Shown here one piece after another: positions 44,485-55,495 of a stretch of 64,000 nucleotides of DNA (its first letter is position 1; every line of letters begins with the position of its first letter). The stretch is from Couchioplanes caeruleus. Lineage in GTDB: Bacteria; Actinomycetota; Actinomycetes; Mycobacteriales; Micromonosporaceae. The DNA lies in assembly GCF_003751945.1 (NCBI RefSeq), contig NZ_RJKL01000001.1:744001-808000 (forward strand). Direction: 5' to 3'. The translations under genes were made by a program, and so were the position numbers. The notes under the pieces were generated by a model. That model searched no databases and was not told the DNA's origin. It was given only the letters and a program-made list of their open reading frames with translations.

Positions 44485-45031
44485 CTAGAGGTGAGCCAGC
44501 CACGGGTGGCCCGGGTGAGCGATGCCCAACGCCGACCGGAGCCACGCCCGAGGAGCCGGTTCAAGAAGGTGCAGGCAGGCTTCGAAGTCCGCCTGGTCCT
44601 TCGGTCTGAGGCCCAGGGCCTTGTGGAGCAACTGAACCTCCGGCCGGAGGTAGGGGATGCCTTCTCGGGTCCAGAGAATCTCGTCGGCCGGGAGGCTGAT
44701 TCGGGCATCGCGCTTGTACGTCCACCTCGTCGAGGTGACGTTCATGAGGATGACATCGTATTCCCAGGGGTCCGCGCCGCTGGCCCGCAGCCATAGATTG
44801 CCGCACGTCGCAGGTAGCGGGTCGTCCTGGCCGACGAGGGGGCGAAGGGCGCCATCGTCTGCCGCCCAGACGTCAAGCCGCCCGGACAGGTGCTGGCGCA
44901 ACGCTGCGACGTCGGAACGCGCGATGCTGGGGTCCAGGTCGTCGTGCCGACGCGGAGAATTCGTGAACGCCTCGATGGCCCACCCGCCGGCGACCCACCA
45001 GCGGCCGCACCGCCCGCCACGGATCGAGACA
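44485..45031 (-). pseudogene. 5'-truncated nucleotidyltransferase-domain gene
   Basis: The frame encodes about 180 residues of a protein related to aminoglycoside-nucleotidyltransferase-like domains: WWVAGGWAIEAF at the start, DPWEYDVILMN, TYKRDARISLPADEI, PEVQLLHKALGLRPKDQADF and HPGHPWLAHL at the end. The N-terminal 15-20 residues and the start codon are missing. The homologous frame runs into the end of hsaB without an ATG or GTG, so the gene was cut at the repeat junction. The last part overlaps the GNAT fragment boundary. Confidence 0.6.
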
Positions 45032-45601
45032 TCAGATCCAGTCGGTGTGGCGGGGCCAGGCGAGCAGCGTGTCGACCACCTCGGGCGACTCGTACGGCGA
45101 CACCGCCGCCGTGCCCGTGTAGCGCCCCCGGTAGAACAGCAGCGGCGCACCGTCGCGGCATTCGCCCAGCGCGGTCACCCGGCCCACCACGATGGCGTGG
45201 TCACCGCCGGGGTGTATCGCCTCCACCCGGCATTCCGCCCAGGTCAGCGCGGCCGTCAGGATCGGTGCGCCGGCCGGGGACGGCGCCCAGCCGACGCCCG
45301 CGAACTTGTCGGTGCCCCGGGTCCCGAAGACGCGGGAGACCTCGCGGTGTTCGACGGCCAGCACGTTGATGCCGAACACGCCGGTGCCGCGGATGCGCCG
45401 CCAGGTGTCCGAGCCGGCCTGGGGGCAGAACAGCACCAGCGGCGGTTCCAGCGACAGCGGGACGAACGCCTGGCAGGAGAAGCCGGCCGGGCCGTCGTCG
45501 TCGGCCGTCGTGATGACCACGACGCCCGTGCAGAAGTGCCCGAACGCCCGGCGGAAGCGCCGGGCGTCCACGTCGGTCATCGCGGCGGGGAGAACGGTCA
45601 C
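45032..45601 (-). CDS. hsaB: HsaB, flavin reductase of 3-HSA 4-hydroxylase
   Basis: A 189-residue FMN reductase-domain protein (FCTGVVVITTADDDGPAGFSCQAF; SLEPPLVLFCP; FGINVLAVEHREVSRVFG; DHAIVVGRV; LLFYRGRYTG). It supplies reduced flavin to HsaA for hydroxylation of 3-HSA. GTG 45601 chosen because GAGG precedes it and it is 7 bases from the hsaC stop; ATG 45580 is a possible start. Its last 43 bases are duplicated at 42239. Confidence 0.9.
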   Translation of the reverse strand: MTVLPAAMTDVDARRFRRAFGHFCTGVVVITTADDDGPAGFSCQAFVPLSLEPPLVLFCPQAGSDTWRRIRGTGVFGINVLAVEHREVSRVFGTRGTDKFAGVGWAPSPAGAPILTAALTWAECRVEAIHPGGDHAIVVGRVTALGECRDGAPLLFYRGRYTGTAAVSPYESPEVVDTLLAWPRHTDWI

Positions 45602-45608
45602 CGGGGCC

Positions 45609-48560
<2,952 letters not shown>

Positions 48561-48606
48561 GGGATCCCTCCAGCGGGTTGGCCGAAGAACTCGACAATCC
48601 CTATAC

Positions 48607-48620
48607 TAGAACACGTTCTA
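48607..48620. promoter_or_regulatory. KstR operator between hsaA and kshA
   Basis: TAGAACACGTTCTA, identical to the fadA5/cyp125 site, in the divergent region serving hsaADCB and kshA-kshB. Confidence 0.88.
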
Positions 48621-48655
48621 CCTTGGCGGCCACCATCAGAAGTGGGGAGCGGCTC

Positions 48656-49792
48656 ATGCGCAACGGCGACGGGGCACGAACGATCGACGCCGGCGCGCCG
48701 CCGACGCGATTCGCCCGCGGCTGGCACTGCCTCGGGTTGGCCGATTCCTTCCGGGACGGCCGGCCGCACGCCATCGAGGCGTTCGGCACGAAGCTGGTGG
48801 TGTTCGCCGACTCCGGCGGCGCGCTGCACGTGCTCGACGGATACTGCCGCCACATGGGCGGCGACCTCACCATGGGCACCATCAAGGGAGACACCGTCGC
48901 CTGCCCGTTCCACGACTGGCGCTGGCGCGGCGACGGCCGGTGCGACGCGGTGCCCTACGCCCACCGCGTGCCGATGCGCGCCCGCACCCGCTCGTGGACC
49001 ACCCTCGAGGAGAACCGCCAGTTGTTCGTCTGGAACGACCCCCGGGGCGCCGCTCCCCCGCCGGAGGTCACCATCCCCCGCATCGAGGGCGCGTTCTCCG
49101 ACGAGTGGAGCGACTGGACCTGGGACTCGCTCCGCATCGACGGCGCCAACTGCCGCGAAGTCATCGACAACGTCGTCGACATGGCGCACTTCTTCTACAT
49201 CCATTTCGCCTTCCCCACGTTCTTCAAGAACGTGCTGGAGGGCCACGTCGCCGCGCAGTACCTCACCACCCGGCCGCGGCCGGACGTGCCGATCGGGGCC
49301 AGCCAGTCCGGCGGCGGGGGGCTGCGCTCCGAGGCCGCCTACTACGGGCCCTCGTACATGATCGACAATCTCTACCTCGACTACCAGGGCGTCGATGTAG
49401 AGTCCGTACTGATCAACTGCCACTATCCGGTGACGGCCGACTCGTTCGTGCTGCAGTGGGGCCTGATCGTCAAGCGGCTGCCCGGCCTCAGCGCCGCCCA
49501 GGCGCAGAAGGCGGCGGCCAAGTTCGCCCGCAGCATCGGCGTCGGCTTCCAGCAGGACGTGGAGATCTGGCAGCACAAGAGCCGGATCGACAACCCGCTG
49601 CTGTGCGTCGAGGACGGCCCGGTCTACCAGCTCCGCCGTTGGTACGAGCAGTTCTACGTGGACGTGGAGGACGTCTCGGAGGACATGGTCGCCCGCTATG
49701 AGTTCGAGGTCGACACCACCCGCGCGATCCAGACCTGGGAGGCGGAGGTGGCCGAGAACCTGCGCCGCCAGGCCGAGTCGGCGGCGCCGTGA
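48656..49792 (+). CDS. kshA: KshA, terminal oxygenase of 3-ketosteroid 9-alpha-hydroxylase
   Basis: A 378-residue Rieske oxygenase. [2Fe-2S] ligands C64/H66 (GYCRHMGGD) and C83/H86 (CPFHDWRW). Mononuclear iron site in DNVVDMAHFFYIHF with H178 and H183. The sequence is close to KshA (Rv3526). Together with KstD it opens ring B of androstadienedione-type intermediates. Divergent from hsaA under a shared KstR operator. The stop overlaps the next gene by 4 bases. Confidence 0.93.
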   Translation: MRNGDGARTIDAGAPPTRFARGWHCLGLADSFRDGRPHAIEAFGTKLVVFADSGGALHVLDGYCRHMGGDLTMGTIKGDTVACPFHDWRWRGDGRCDAVPYAHRVPMRARTRSWTTLEENRQLFVWNDPRGAAPPPEVTIPRIEGAFSDEWSDWTWDSLRIDGANCREVIDNVVDMAHFFYIHFAFPTFFKNVLEGHVAAQYLTTRPRPDVPIGASQSGGGGLRSEAAYYGPSYMIDNLYLDYQGVDVESVLINCHYPVTADSFVLQWGLIVKRLPGLSAAQAQKAAAKFARSIGVGFQQDVEIWQHKSRIDNPLLCVEDGPVYQLRRWYEQFYVDVEDVSEDMVARYEFEVDTTRAIQTWEAEVAENLRRQAESAAP

Positions 49793-50058
49793 CCTCCGAG
49801 ACGCTGGCCGAGCGGCGGGCGTACCTGGAGGAGGGCCTGTCCGACATCGGGTGCGCGCGCTGTGGTGCCCTGGTCCGCGCCGGCAAGCGCAGCCCCCAGC
49901 AGACCAGCGTGCAGTGGACCGTCCGGGCCGCGAGCGCGTGCGCCGCCCTCGCGGCGGCGCACGCCGCCGGACGGCCCGCCGCGCTGGTGCCGACCTGCCC
50001 CGACCTGCGCGACACCATCGACCGTGCGGTCCGCGAGGGCCGACTGGAGGTGAGCTGA
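49789..50058 (+). CDS. Small CxxC protein between kshA and kshB
   Basis: An 89-residue protein of unknown fold with one CxxC (C22, C25: DIGCARCGALV) and later single cysteines, basic KRSPQQTSVQWT, and an Ala-rich helix. It is translationally coupled on both sides: its GTG overlaps the kshA stop, and its TGA shares a base with the kshB ATG. Such coupling suggests a structural or electron-transfer accessory of the hydroxylase, or a metal-binding protein; Rv3527 occupies a comparable place after kshA in mycobacteria. No function is claimed. Confidence 0.7.
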   Translation: MTSETLAERRAYLEEGLSDIGCARCGALVRAGKRSPQQTSVQWTVRAASACAALAAAHAAGRPAALVPTCPDLRDTIDRAVREGRLEVS

Positions 50059-51101
50059 TGGGCGAGACCCTCGCCGGGCGGGAGCCGGCGGGCCCGTCCG
50101 CGGCCGCGAAGCCGGCGCCGCCGTTCCACCGGCTGCGGGTCGCCCGGGTCATCGCCGAGACCGCCGACGCGCACTCGCTGGTGCTGTCGGTGCCGCCCGC
50201 GCTGGCCACGGCGTTCGGCTACCAGCCCGGGCAGTACCTGACCGTACGGGTGCCGGGCGGCGGCGGCACCGTCGCCCGCTGCTATTCGCTGTCCAGCTCC
50301 CCGCACACCGACACGGAGCTGAAGATCACGGTGAAGCGGGTCCGCGACGGGCAGGCCTCGAACTGGATCTGCGACCACGTCAAGCCCGGCGCCGAGCTGG
50401 ACCTCGCGCCGCCGGCCGGCACGTTCACCCCGGCCTCGCTCGACGACGACCTGCTCCTGCTCGCCGGGGGCAGCGGCATCACGCCGGTGATGGCGATCAT
50501 CAAGTCCGTGCTGGCGCACGGGCGCGGACGGCTCGCCCTGGTCTACGCCAACCGCGACGCGGGCTCGGTCATCTTCGCCGAGGAGCTGGCGGCGCTGCGC
50601 GAACGGCACCCCGACCGGCTCACGGTGACGCACTGGCTGGACCACGAGCGCGGCGCTCCCCGCGGGGAGGACCTGGCGCCGTTGCTGCGTCCGTACGCGG
50701 ACAGGGAGGCCTTCGTCTGCGGACCGGAACCGTTCGTCGTCGTGGCTCGGCATGCCCTGGAAAGGGCCGGTGTGACGCCGGAGCGGATCCGGGTGGAACG
50801 GTTCAACTCGGTGCTGCCCGCCACTCTGGACGCGACCGCCGAGGTGACCCTGGACGGCCAGACCCACCGGCTGGCGTGGCCGGCCGGCACCCGCCTGCTC
50901 GATGTGATCATGTCGGCCGGGCTCAACCCGCCGTTCTCCTGCCGGCAGGGCAACTGCGGCACGTGCGCCTGTCGTCTGGTCGACGGCGAGGTCGAGCTGG
51001 TACGCAACGAGGTGCTCGAGGAGGAGGACTTCGCCGAGGGTTACATCCTCGCCTGCCAGGCGGTCGCCCGCAGCGACTCGGTCGCGGTCACCTACGACTG
51101 A
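50058..51101 (+). CDS. kshB: KshB, reductase of 3-ketosteroid 9-alpha-hydroxylase
   Basis: A 347-residue reductase with FAD-binding [12 protein letters not shown]-binding [14 protein letters not shown] and a C-terminal plant-type [2Fe-2S] domain with C295, C300, C303 and C333. It transfers electrons from NADH to KshA. In mycobacteria kshB is in another operon; here it follows kshA directly. The stop region overlaps convergent hsaF by 10 bases. Confidence 0.92.
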   Translation: MGETLAGREPAGPSAAAKPAPPFHRLRVARVIAETADAHSLVLSVPPALATAFGYQPGQYLTVRVPGGGGTVARCYSLSSSPHTDTELKITVKRVRDGQASNWICDHVKPGAELDLAPPAGTFTPASLDDDLLLLAGGSGITPVMAIIKSVLAHGRGRLALVYANRDAGSVIFAEELAALRERHPDRLTVTHWLDHERGAPRGEDLAPLLRPYADREAFVCGPEPFVVVARHALERAGVTPERIRVERFNSVLPATLDATAEVTLDGQTHRLAWPAGTRLLDVIMSAGLNPPFSCRQGNCGTCACRLVDGEVELVRNEVLEEEDFAEGYILACQAVARSDSVAVTYD

Positions 51102-52132
51102 GCCGCCTCCTGCCGCAGTTGCACCGCGATGTCGATGAGCTGGTCCTCCTGCCCGCCGACCAGCCGCCGCTCCCCGGCCCGCACCAGGATCTCGGCGCCC
51201 GGGACCCCGTAGCGCTGCGACAGGGCGAAGGCGTGGGTGAGGAAACTGGAGTACACCCCGGCGTAGCCCATGGTCAGGGAAAGCCGGTCCAGCAGACACT
51301 CCTGCGCCATGGCCGGGCGCACCACGTCCTCGGCCGCGTCCACGATGGCGAAGAAGTCGACCCCGGTGCGGATGCCGAGCTTGTCGCAGACACCCACGAA
51401 CGCCTCCACCGGCGTGTTGCCGGCTCCCGCGCCGAAGCGCCGGGTGCTGCCGTCGATCTGGGCGGCGCCGGCCCGGACCGCCAGCACCGAGTTGGCCACG
51501 CCGAGACCCAGGTTCTCGTGCCCGTGGAAGCCCACCTGCGCGTCGTCGCCCAGCTCCGCCACGAGCGCGGCGACCCGGTCGGCCACCTGGTCGAGAACGA
51601 GCGCTCCGGCCGAGTCCACCACGTACACGCACTGGCAGCCCGCGTCGGCCATGATGCGGGCCTGCTTCGCCAGCGCCTCCGGCGGCTGTGAGTGGGACAT
51701 CATCAGGAAGCCGACGGTCTCCAGCCCCCGCTCGCGGGCCAGTCCGAAATGCTGCACGGCGATGTCCGCCTCGGTGCAGTGGGTGGCGATCCGGCAGACG
51801 CTCGCCCCGTTGCCGGCCGCCACCCGGATGTCGTCGACGACCCCGACCCCGGGCAGCATCAGAAACGCGATCTTGGCACGGGTGGCGGTCCGCACCGCCA
51901 CCTCGATCAGCTCCTGCTCCGGCGTGCGGCTGAGGCCGTAGGTGAACGACGAGCCGCCCAGCCCGTCGCCGTGCGCCACCTCGATCACCGGTACGCCGGC
52001 GGCGTCGAGCGCGGCGACCACCGAGGCGACCTCGGCGGCGGTGAACTGGTGGCGCTTGGCGTGCGAGCCGTCGCGGAGCGCGGAGTCGGTGATCCGCACG
52101 TCCAGGTCGGCGGAGAAGGGGCGCGGCGGCAT
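51092..52132 (-). CDS. hsaF: HsaF, 4-hydroxy-2-oxo acid aldolase
   Basis: A 346-residue DRE-TIM metallolyase: [15 protein letters not shown] with catalytic R20 and metal ligand D21, the histidine pair in GFHGHENLG and the typical C-terminal [12 protein letters not shown]. It cleaves 4-hydroxy-2-oxohexanoate to pyruvate and propanal, channelled to HsaG. Part of the operon headed upstream by the FAD protein and hsaE, hsaG. Confidence 0.92.
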   Translation of the reverse strand: MPPRPFSADLDVRITDSALRDGSHAKRHQFTAAEVASVVAALDAAGVPVIEVAHGDGLGGSSFTYGLSRTPEQELIEVAVRTATRAKIAFLMLPGVGVVDDIRVAAGNGASVCRIATHCTEADIAVQHFGLARERGLETVGFLMMSHSQPPEALAKQARIMADAGCQCVYVVDSAGALVLDQVADRVAALVAELGDDAQVGFHGHENLGLGVANSVLAVRAGAAQIDGSTRRFGAGAGNTPVEAFVGVCDKLGIRTGVDFFAIVDAAEDVVRPAMAQECLLDRLSLTMGYAGVYSSFLTHAFALSQRYGVPGAEILVRAGERRLVGGQEDQLIDIAVQLRQEAAQS

Positions 52133-52140
52133 GCGGTCTC

Positions 52141-53067
52141 CTAGGCGGGCACGGCGGCCCGGGCGAGCTCCTCGCCCACCCGGGTCGCGGCGGCGGTCAT
52201 GATGTCGAGGTTGCCGGCGTAGTGGGGCAGGTGATCACCGGCGCCGGTGATCTCGACGAAGATCCCGACCCGGGTCCGCCCGAGCGTCGCCGGCGACGGC
52301 GGGTCGAACTGCGGCTCGTTGAGCAGCCGGTATCCGGGCACGTAGCGGGCCACGTCGGCGGCCATCGCCACGACCGAGGCGGCGACCGCCCCGGTGTCGG
52401 CCTCGGGGTCGATCGCGCAGAACACCGTGTCCCGCATGATCAGCGGCGGCTCGGCCGGATTGAGCACGACGATGGCCTTGCCCCGCGCCGCCCCGCCGAC
52501 GACCTCCAACGCCCGGCTCGTGGTCCGGGTGAACTCGTCGATGTTGGCCCGGGTGCCCGGCCCGGCCGACCGGGAGGCGACGGTGGCGACGATCTCGGCG
52601 TAGCTCACCGGGGTGACCCGGGAGACCGCGTACACCATCGGGATGGTGGCCTGCCCGCCGCAGGTGATCAGGTTGAGGTTGGGCGCGTCCAGGTGGGCGC
52701 GCAGGTTGACCTCGGGCACCACCGGCGGCCCGACGGCCGCCGGGGTGAGGTCGACGGCCCGGATGCCGACCCGCGCGTACCGCGGGGCGTTGGCCCGGTG
52801 CACGGCCGCCGAGGTGGCCTCGAAGACCAGGTCGGGCAGCGGATCCTGAGCCAGCAGCCAGTCCGCGCCGGCCGCGCTGGTGGCCAGGCCCAGCTCGGCG
52901 GCGCGACGCAGGCCCGGGCTTCCCGCCTCGATGCCGACCATCCAGCGCGGCTCGACCAGCGGCGATCGCCGCAGCTTGCACAGCAGGTCGGTGCCGATGT
53001 TGCCGGATCCGACGATGGCGGCCGTGAGCTTCGAAATTCCGGGTCGACCTGAAGATGGCTCAGCCAT
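52141..53067 (-). CDS. hsaG: HsaG, CoA-acylating propanal/acetaldehyde dehydrogenase
   Basis: A 308-residue aldehyde dehydrogenase (acylating) with NAD motif [11 protein letters not shown], nucleophile C136 in LITCGGQAT and the [23 protein letters not shown] segment. It forms a channelling complex with HsaF and makes propionyl-CoA. Its ATG overlaps the hsaE 3' end by 8 bases. Confidence 0.92.
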   Translation of the reverse strand: MAEPSSGRPGISKLTAAIVGSGNIGTDLLCKLRRSPLVEPRWMVGIEAGSPGLRRAAELGLATSAAGADWLLAQDPLPDLVFEATSAAVHRANAPRYARVGIRAVDLTPAAVGPPVVPEVNLRAHLDAPNLNLITCGGQATIPMVYAVSRVTPVSYAEIVATVASRSAGPGTRANIDEFTRTTSRALEVVGGAARGKAIVVLNPAEPPLIMRDTVFCAIDPEADTGAVAASVVAMAADVARYVPGYRLLNEPQFDPPSPATLGRTRVGIFVEITGAGDHLPHYAGNLDIMTAAATRVGEELARAAVPA

Positions 53068-53848
53068 GCGACTCCTCCTCGAAGGACAGGCGGACCTCGC
53101 CCAGGCCGGTGAAGACCGCCCGGAACCTGTCGCCGGGGTGGACATCCACCGCCCGGGCGCAGGCGCCGGGCAGCACGAGGTGTCCCGCGCGCAGCCGGAC
53201 GCCGAAGCTCGCGACGGTGCGTGCCAGCCAGGCCACCGCCGTCACCGGGTTGCCCAGGACGGCGTCCGAGCGTCCCCGCGCCACCGGCTCGTCGCCGCGG
53301 TAGAGGACCGCGTCGATGGTGCGCGGGTCCACGGTGGCGGGGGCCACCCGGGCCGCACCGAGCACGAAGCCGGCCGAGGACGCGTTGTCGGCGATCGTGT
53401 CGGCCAGGCTGATCTTCCAGTCGAGGATGCGGCTGTCGATCAGCTCGATGGACGGCGCGAACGCCTCGGTGGCGGCCAGCACGTCGTCCTCGGTGCAGTC
53501 CGAGGGCAGATCGGCGCCGAGCAGGAACGCCACCTCGATCTCGACGCGCGGGTAGCAGTACCGCGACGCCCGCGCCGGCTCCGCCTCGCTCAGCCGCATG
53601 CTCTCCAGCAGATGGCCGTAGTCCGGCTCGTCGACGCCCATCATCGCCTGCATGGCCTCCGACGACAGGCCGACCTTGTGCCCCACGACGGGCTCGCCGC
53701 GGCGGCGCACGTTGTGCAACTGGATCGCGTACGCCTCGGCCGCCGTCAGATCCGGGTGCTCGAGGACCAGCGGCGGTATCGGTGCGCGGTCCCGCTCGGC
53801 CGCGTGCAGCCGGTCGGCCAGCGTCCGGCGCTCAGTCTCGGTGAGCAT
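53060..53848 (-). CDS. hsaE: HsaE, 2-hydroxyhexa-2,4-dienoate hydratase
   Basis: A 262-residue fumarylacetoacetate-hydrolase-fold hydratase: [34 protein letters not shown] (metal ligand acidic residues), [23 protein letters not shown]. It hydrates the C6 fragment released by HsaD. It overlaps the end of the upstream dehydrogenase gene by 17 bases; order hsaE-hsaG-hsaF as in M. tuberculosis. Confidence 0.92.
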   Translation of the reverse strand: MLTETERRTLADRLHAAERDRAPIPPLVLEHPDLTAAEAYAIQLHNVRRRGEPVVGHKVGLSSEAMQAMMGVDEPDYGHLLESMRLSEAEPARASRYCYPRVEIEVAFLLGADLPSDCTEDDVLAATEAFAPSIELIDSRILDWKISLADTIADNASSAGFVLGAARVAPATVDPRTIDAVLYRGDEPVARGRSDAVLGNPVTAVAWLARTVASFGVRLRAGHLVLPGACARAVDVHPGDRFRAVFTGLGEVRLSFEEESHG

Positions 53849-55433
53849 GCACCCCTCCCCGGTCCTCGGCCGTCGCGCTCCGACCGGCCCGCCGGCCGGA
53901 GAAGACGCAGTCGGCCAGCGACAGCCCGCTGACGTAGCTGCGCGAACAGATGCCGACCGCGGTGCGGCCGGCCGCGAACAACCCCGGCACGCCGCTTCCG
54001 TCCGGCCGCAGCACCCGCCCGGTCTCCTCGTCGACCCGCAGGCCGCCGAGGGTGAGCATGGGCGCCGGCACGAACATCCGCGGGCGTATCGAGACGTCGA
54101 TCAACGAGTACGGCGCCCGTCGCAGCGGCCGGACCAGCTCGGCCGGCTTGCCGGCGGGGTCGCCGCGGCCGGCGTGGTACTCCTCCACCGTGGCGGCCAG
54201 ACCGGCCGGATCCACGCCGGCCCGCCGGGCGACCCGCTCCAGCGACGGCCCGGTCACCCGGTCGACGCCCAGCAGCCACCGCGCCTGCAACCACTGGAAC
54301 CACGAGGACTGCCCGCGCAAACCGCGGCGCGCCTCGGCAAGCAGCGCCGCGTCGATCAGCAGCCAGGCCCGCCGTTCCGGGCAGCGCAGCACGGCCTCGC
54401 CGATCGCCGCACCGTAGCGGGACTCGTCGCAGACACGCCGCCCGTCGCGGTCCACCAGCAGGCCGCCGACCAGTGCCGACGGGGGTGTGAGGAAGCGCCA
54501 GATGCTGATCCGGTCCAGGTGGCCGGTCGCGGCGCCGATCCCGGTGCCGAGCCGGATGCCCGAGCCGTCGTCGCCGACCGTGCCCAGCCGCAGGCCGCCC
54601 CGGTAGTCCGGGGCGTGCTCGCGCAGCATCTCGCGGTCGAACACGAACCCGCCCGCGGCGAGCACGACGCCGAGCCGGGCGCCGATCCGCACGCTTCGGG
54701 CGTAGCGGCGCTCCAGCCAGGCGACCGGCCGGTGCAGCGCGCGGCCGAGAGCGGGCAGATAGATGCCGGGCTTGACCGACCACCGGTGCAGGACGCGGTG
54801 GCCGAGCCGGGCCCAGGCCGGCGCGTCCCGCAGGCTGTGGCACTCGACGCCGACCACGCGGCCGCCGGCGGTGACCAGGCGGTGGGCGCGGGTCTGGACG
54901 CGGACCTCGGCGCCGGCCGAGCGGGCCGCCACGGCCAGACGGGCGTGGAGCAGCCGGCCGGAGGCGCCGCGGGCGTGCGCGCGGTGCCCGCGGGGCGCCG
55001 GCGGGGCGACGTGGGCGAAGGAGAGCTCGCTGCCGGAGTGGTAGAGGAAGTACCGATCCGTCGGATAGGAGGTCTTGTGCGGGCAGAGGGAGGCGTCGAA
55101 GGGCACGCCGCGCTCCTCCAGCCAGGCCAGCATCCCGGCGCTCTGCGCGCAGAACCGCCGCAGCGTCGCCGCCGACACGGCGTCGCCGACCTCCTCGCGC
55201 AGGTAGCCGGCCATCGCCTGCGGGGTGTCCGTGACACCCGCCTGCGTCTGCTGCCGGGTGCCCCCGCCGGCGTAGACCACGCCGCCGGAGATCGCGGTCG
55301 CGCCGCCGCCGGTGAAGCGGTCCAGGACCAGCACGCGGGCGCCCGCCTCGGCCGCCTCGACGGCGGCGCAGGCCCCGGCCGCGCCGAACCCCACGACCAC
55401 CACGTCGGCCGCCTCGTGCCATGCCTCGGTCAT
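53832..55433 (-). CDS. FAD-dependent 3-ketosteroid dehydrogenase, Delta4-(5alpha)-type (Kst4D/Rv0785-like)
   Basis: A 533-residue flavoprotein of the fumarate-reductase/KstD family: FAD motif VVVVGFGAAGACAAVEAAEAG (GxGxxG), TGGGATAISGGVVYAGGG, RDGRRVCDESRYG and a late GLFAAGRTAVG. The motif SYVSG holds Y500 and S502, the pair reported for Delta4-(5alpha)-dehydrogenase (Tyr-x-Ser), and Y340 may be the third residue. This fits better than Delta1-dehydrogenase, whose own gene is adjacent. First gene of the hsaEGF operon. The assignment to the family is strong; the exact bond is inference. Confidence 0.75.
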   Translation of the reverse strand: MTEAWHEAADVVVVGFGAAGACAAVEAAEAGARVLVLDRFTGGGATAISGGVVYAGGGTRQQTQAGVTDTPQAMAGYLREEVGDAVSAATLRRFCAQSAGMLAWLEERGVPFDASLCPHKTSYPTDRYFLYHSGSELSFAHVAPPAPRGHRAHARGASGRLLHARLAVAARSAGAEVRVQTRAHRLVTAGGRVVGVECHSLRDAPAWARLGHRVLHRWSVKPGIYLPALGRALHRPVAWLERRYARSVRIGARLGVVLAAGGFVFDREMLREHAPDYRGGLRLGTVGDDGSGIRLGTGIGAATGHLDRISIWRFLTPPSALVGGLLVDRDGRRVCDESRYGAAIGEAVLRCPERRAWLLIDAALLAEARRGLRGQSSWFQWLQARWLLGVDRVTGPSLERVARRAGVDPAGLAATVEEYHAGRGDPAGKPAELVRPLRRAPYSLIDVSIRPRMFVPAPMLTLGGLRVDEETGRVLRPDGSGVPGLFAAGRTAVGICSRSYVSGLSLADCVFSGRRAGRSATAEDRGGVHAHRD

Positions 55434-55475
55434 GGGCAGATGTCCCTGTCTCGATGGCCTACCGCCGCCGATAAC

Positions 55476-55489
55476 TATAACCTGTTCTA
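55476..55489. promoter_or_regulatory. KstR-type operator abutting the kstD start
   Basis: TATAACCTGTTCTA fits TnnAACnnGTTnnA. It ends directly before GTG 55490 and 6 bases before the ATG used for kstD; also in front of the divergent FAD-protein/hsaEGF operon. Confidence 0.8.
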
Positions 55490-55495
55490 GTGTCG

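Larger units (their letters stand above)
42239..45074. other. Putative small genomic island bounded by hsaB-tail direct repeats
   Basis: The segment between the two 43-bp copies holds a TetR/FAD-monooxygenase pair and two truncated genes, none related to steroid degradation, with patches of lower GC (for example 42180-42240, 44116-44170). No integrase or transposase is visible. The repeats have the same orientation, so excision or looping between them would leave one intact hsaB end. Confidence 0.55.

Noticed and set aside
42239..45074. Insertion sequence or prophage
   Set aside because: No transposase, integrase, terminal inverted repeats or phage genes are present; only direct repeats.
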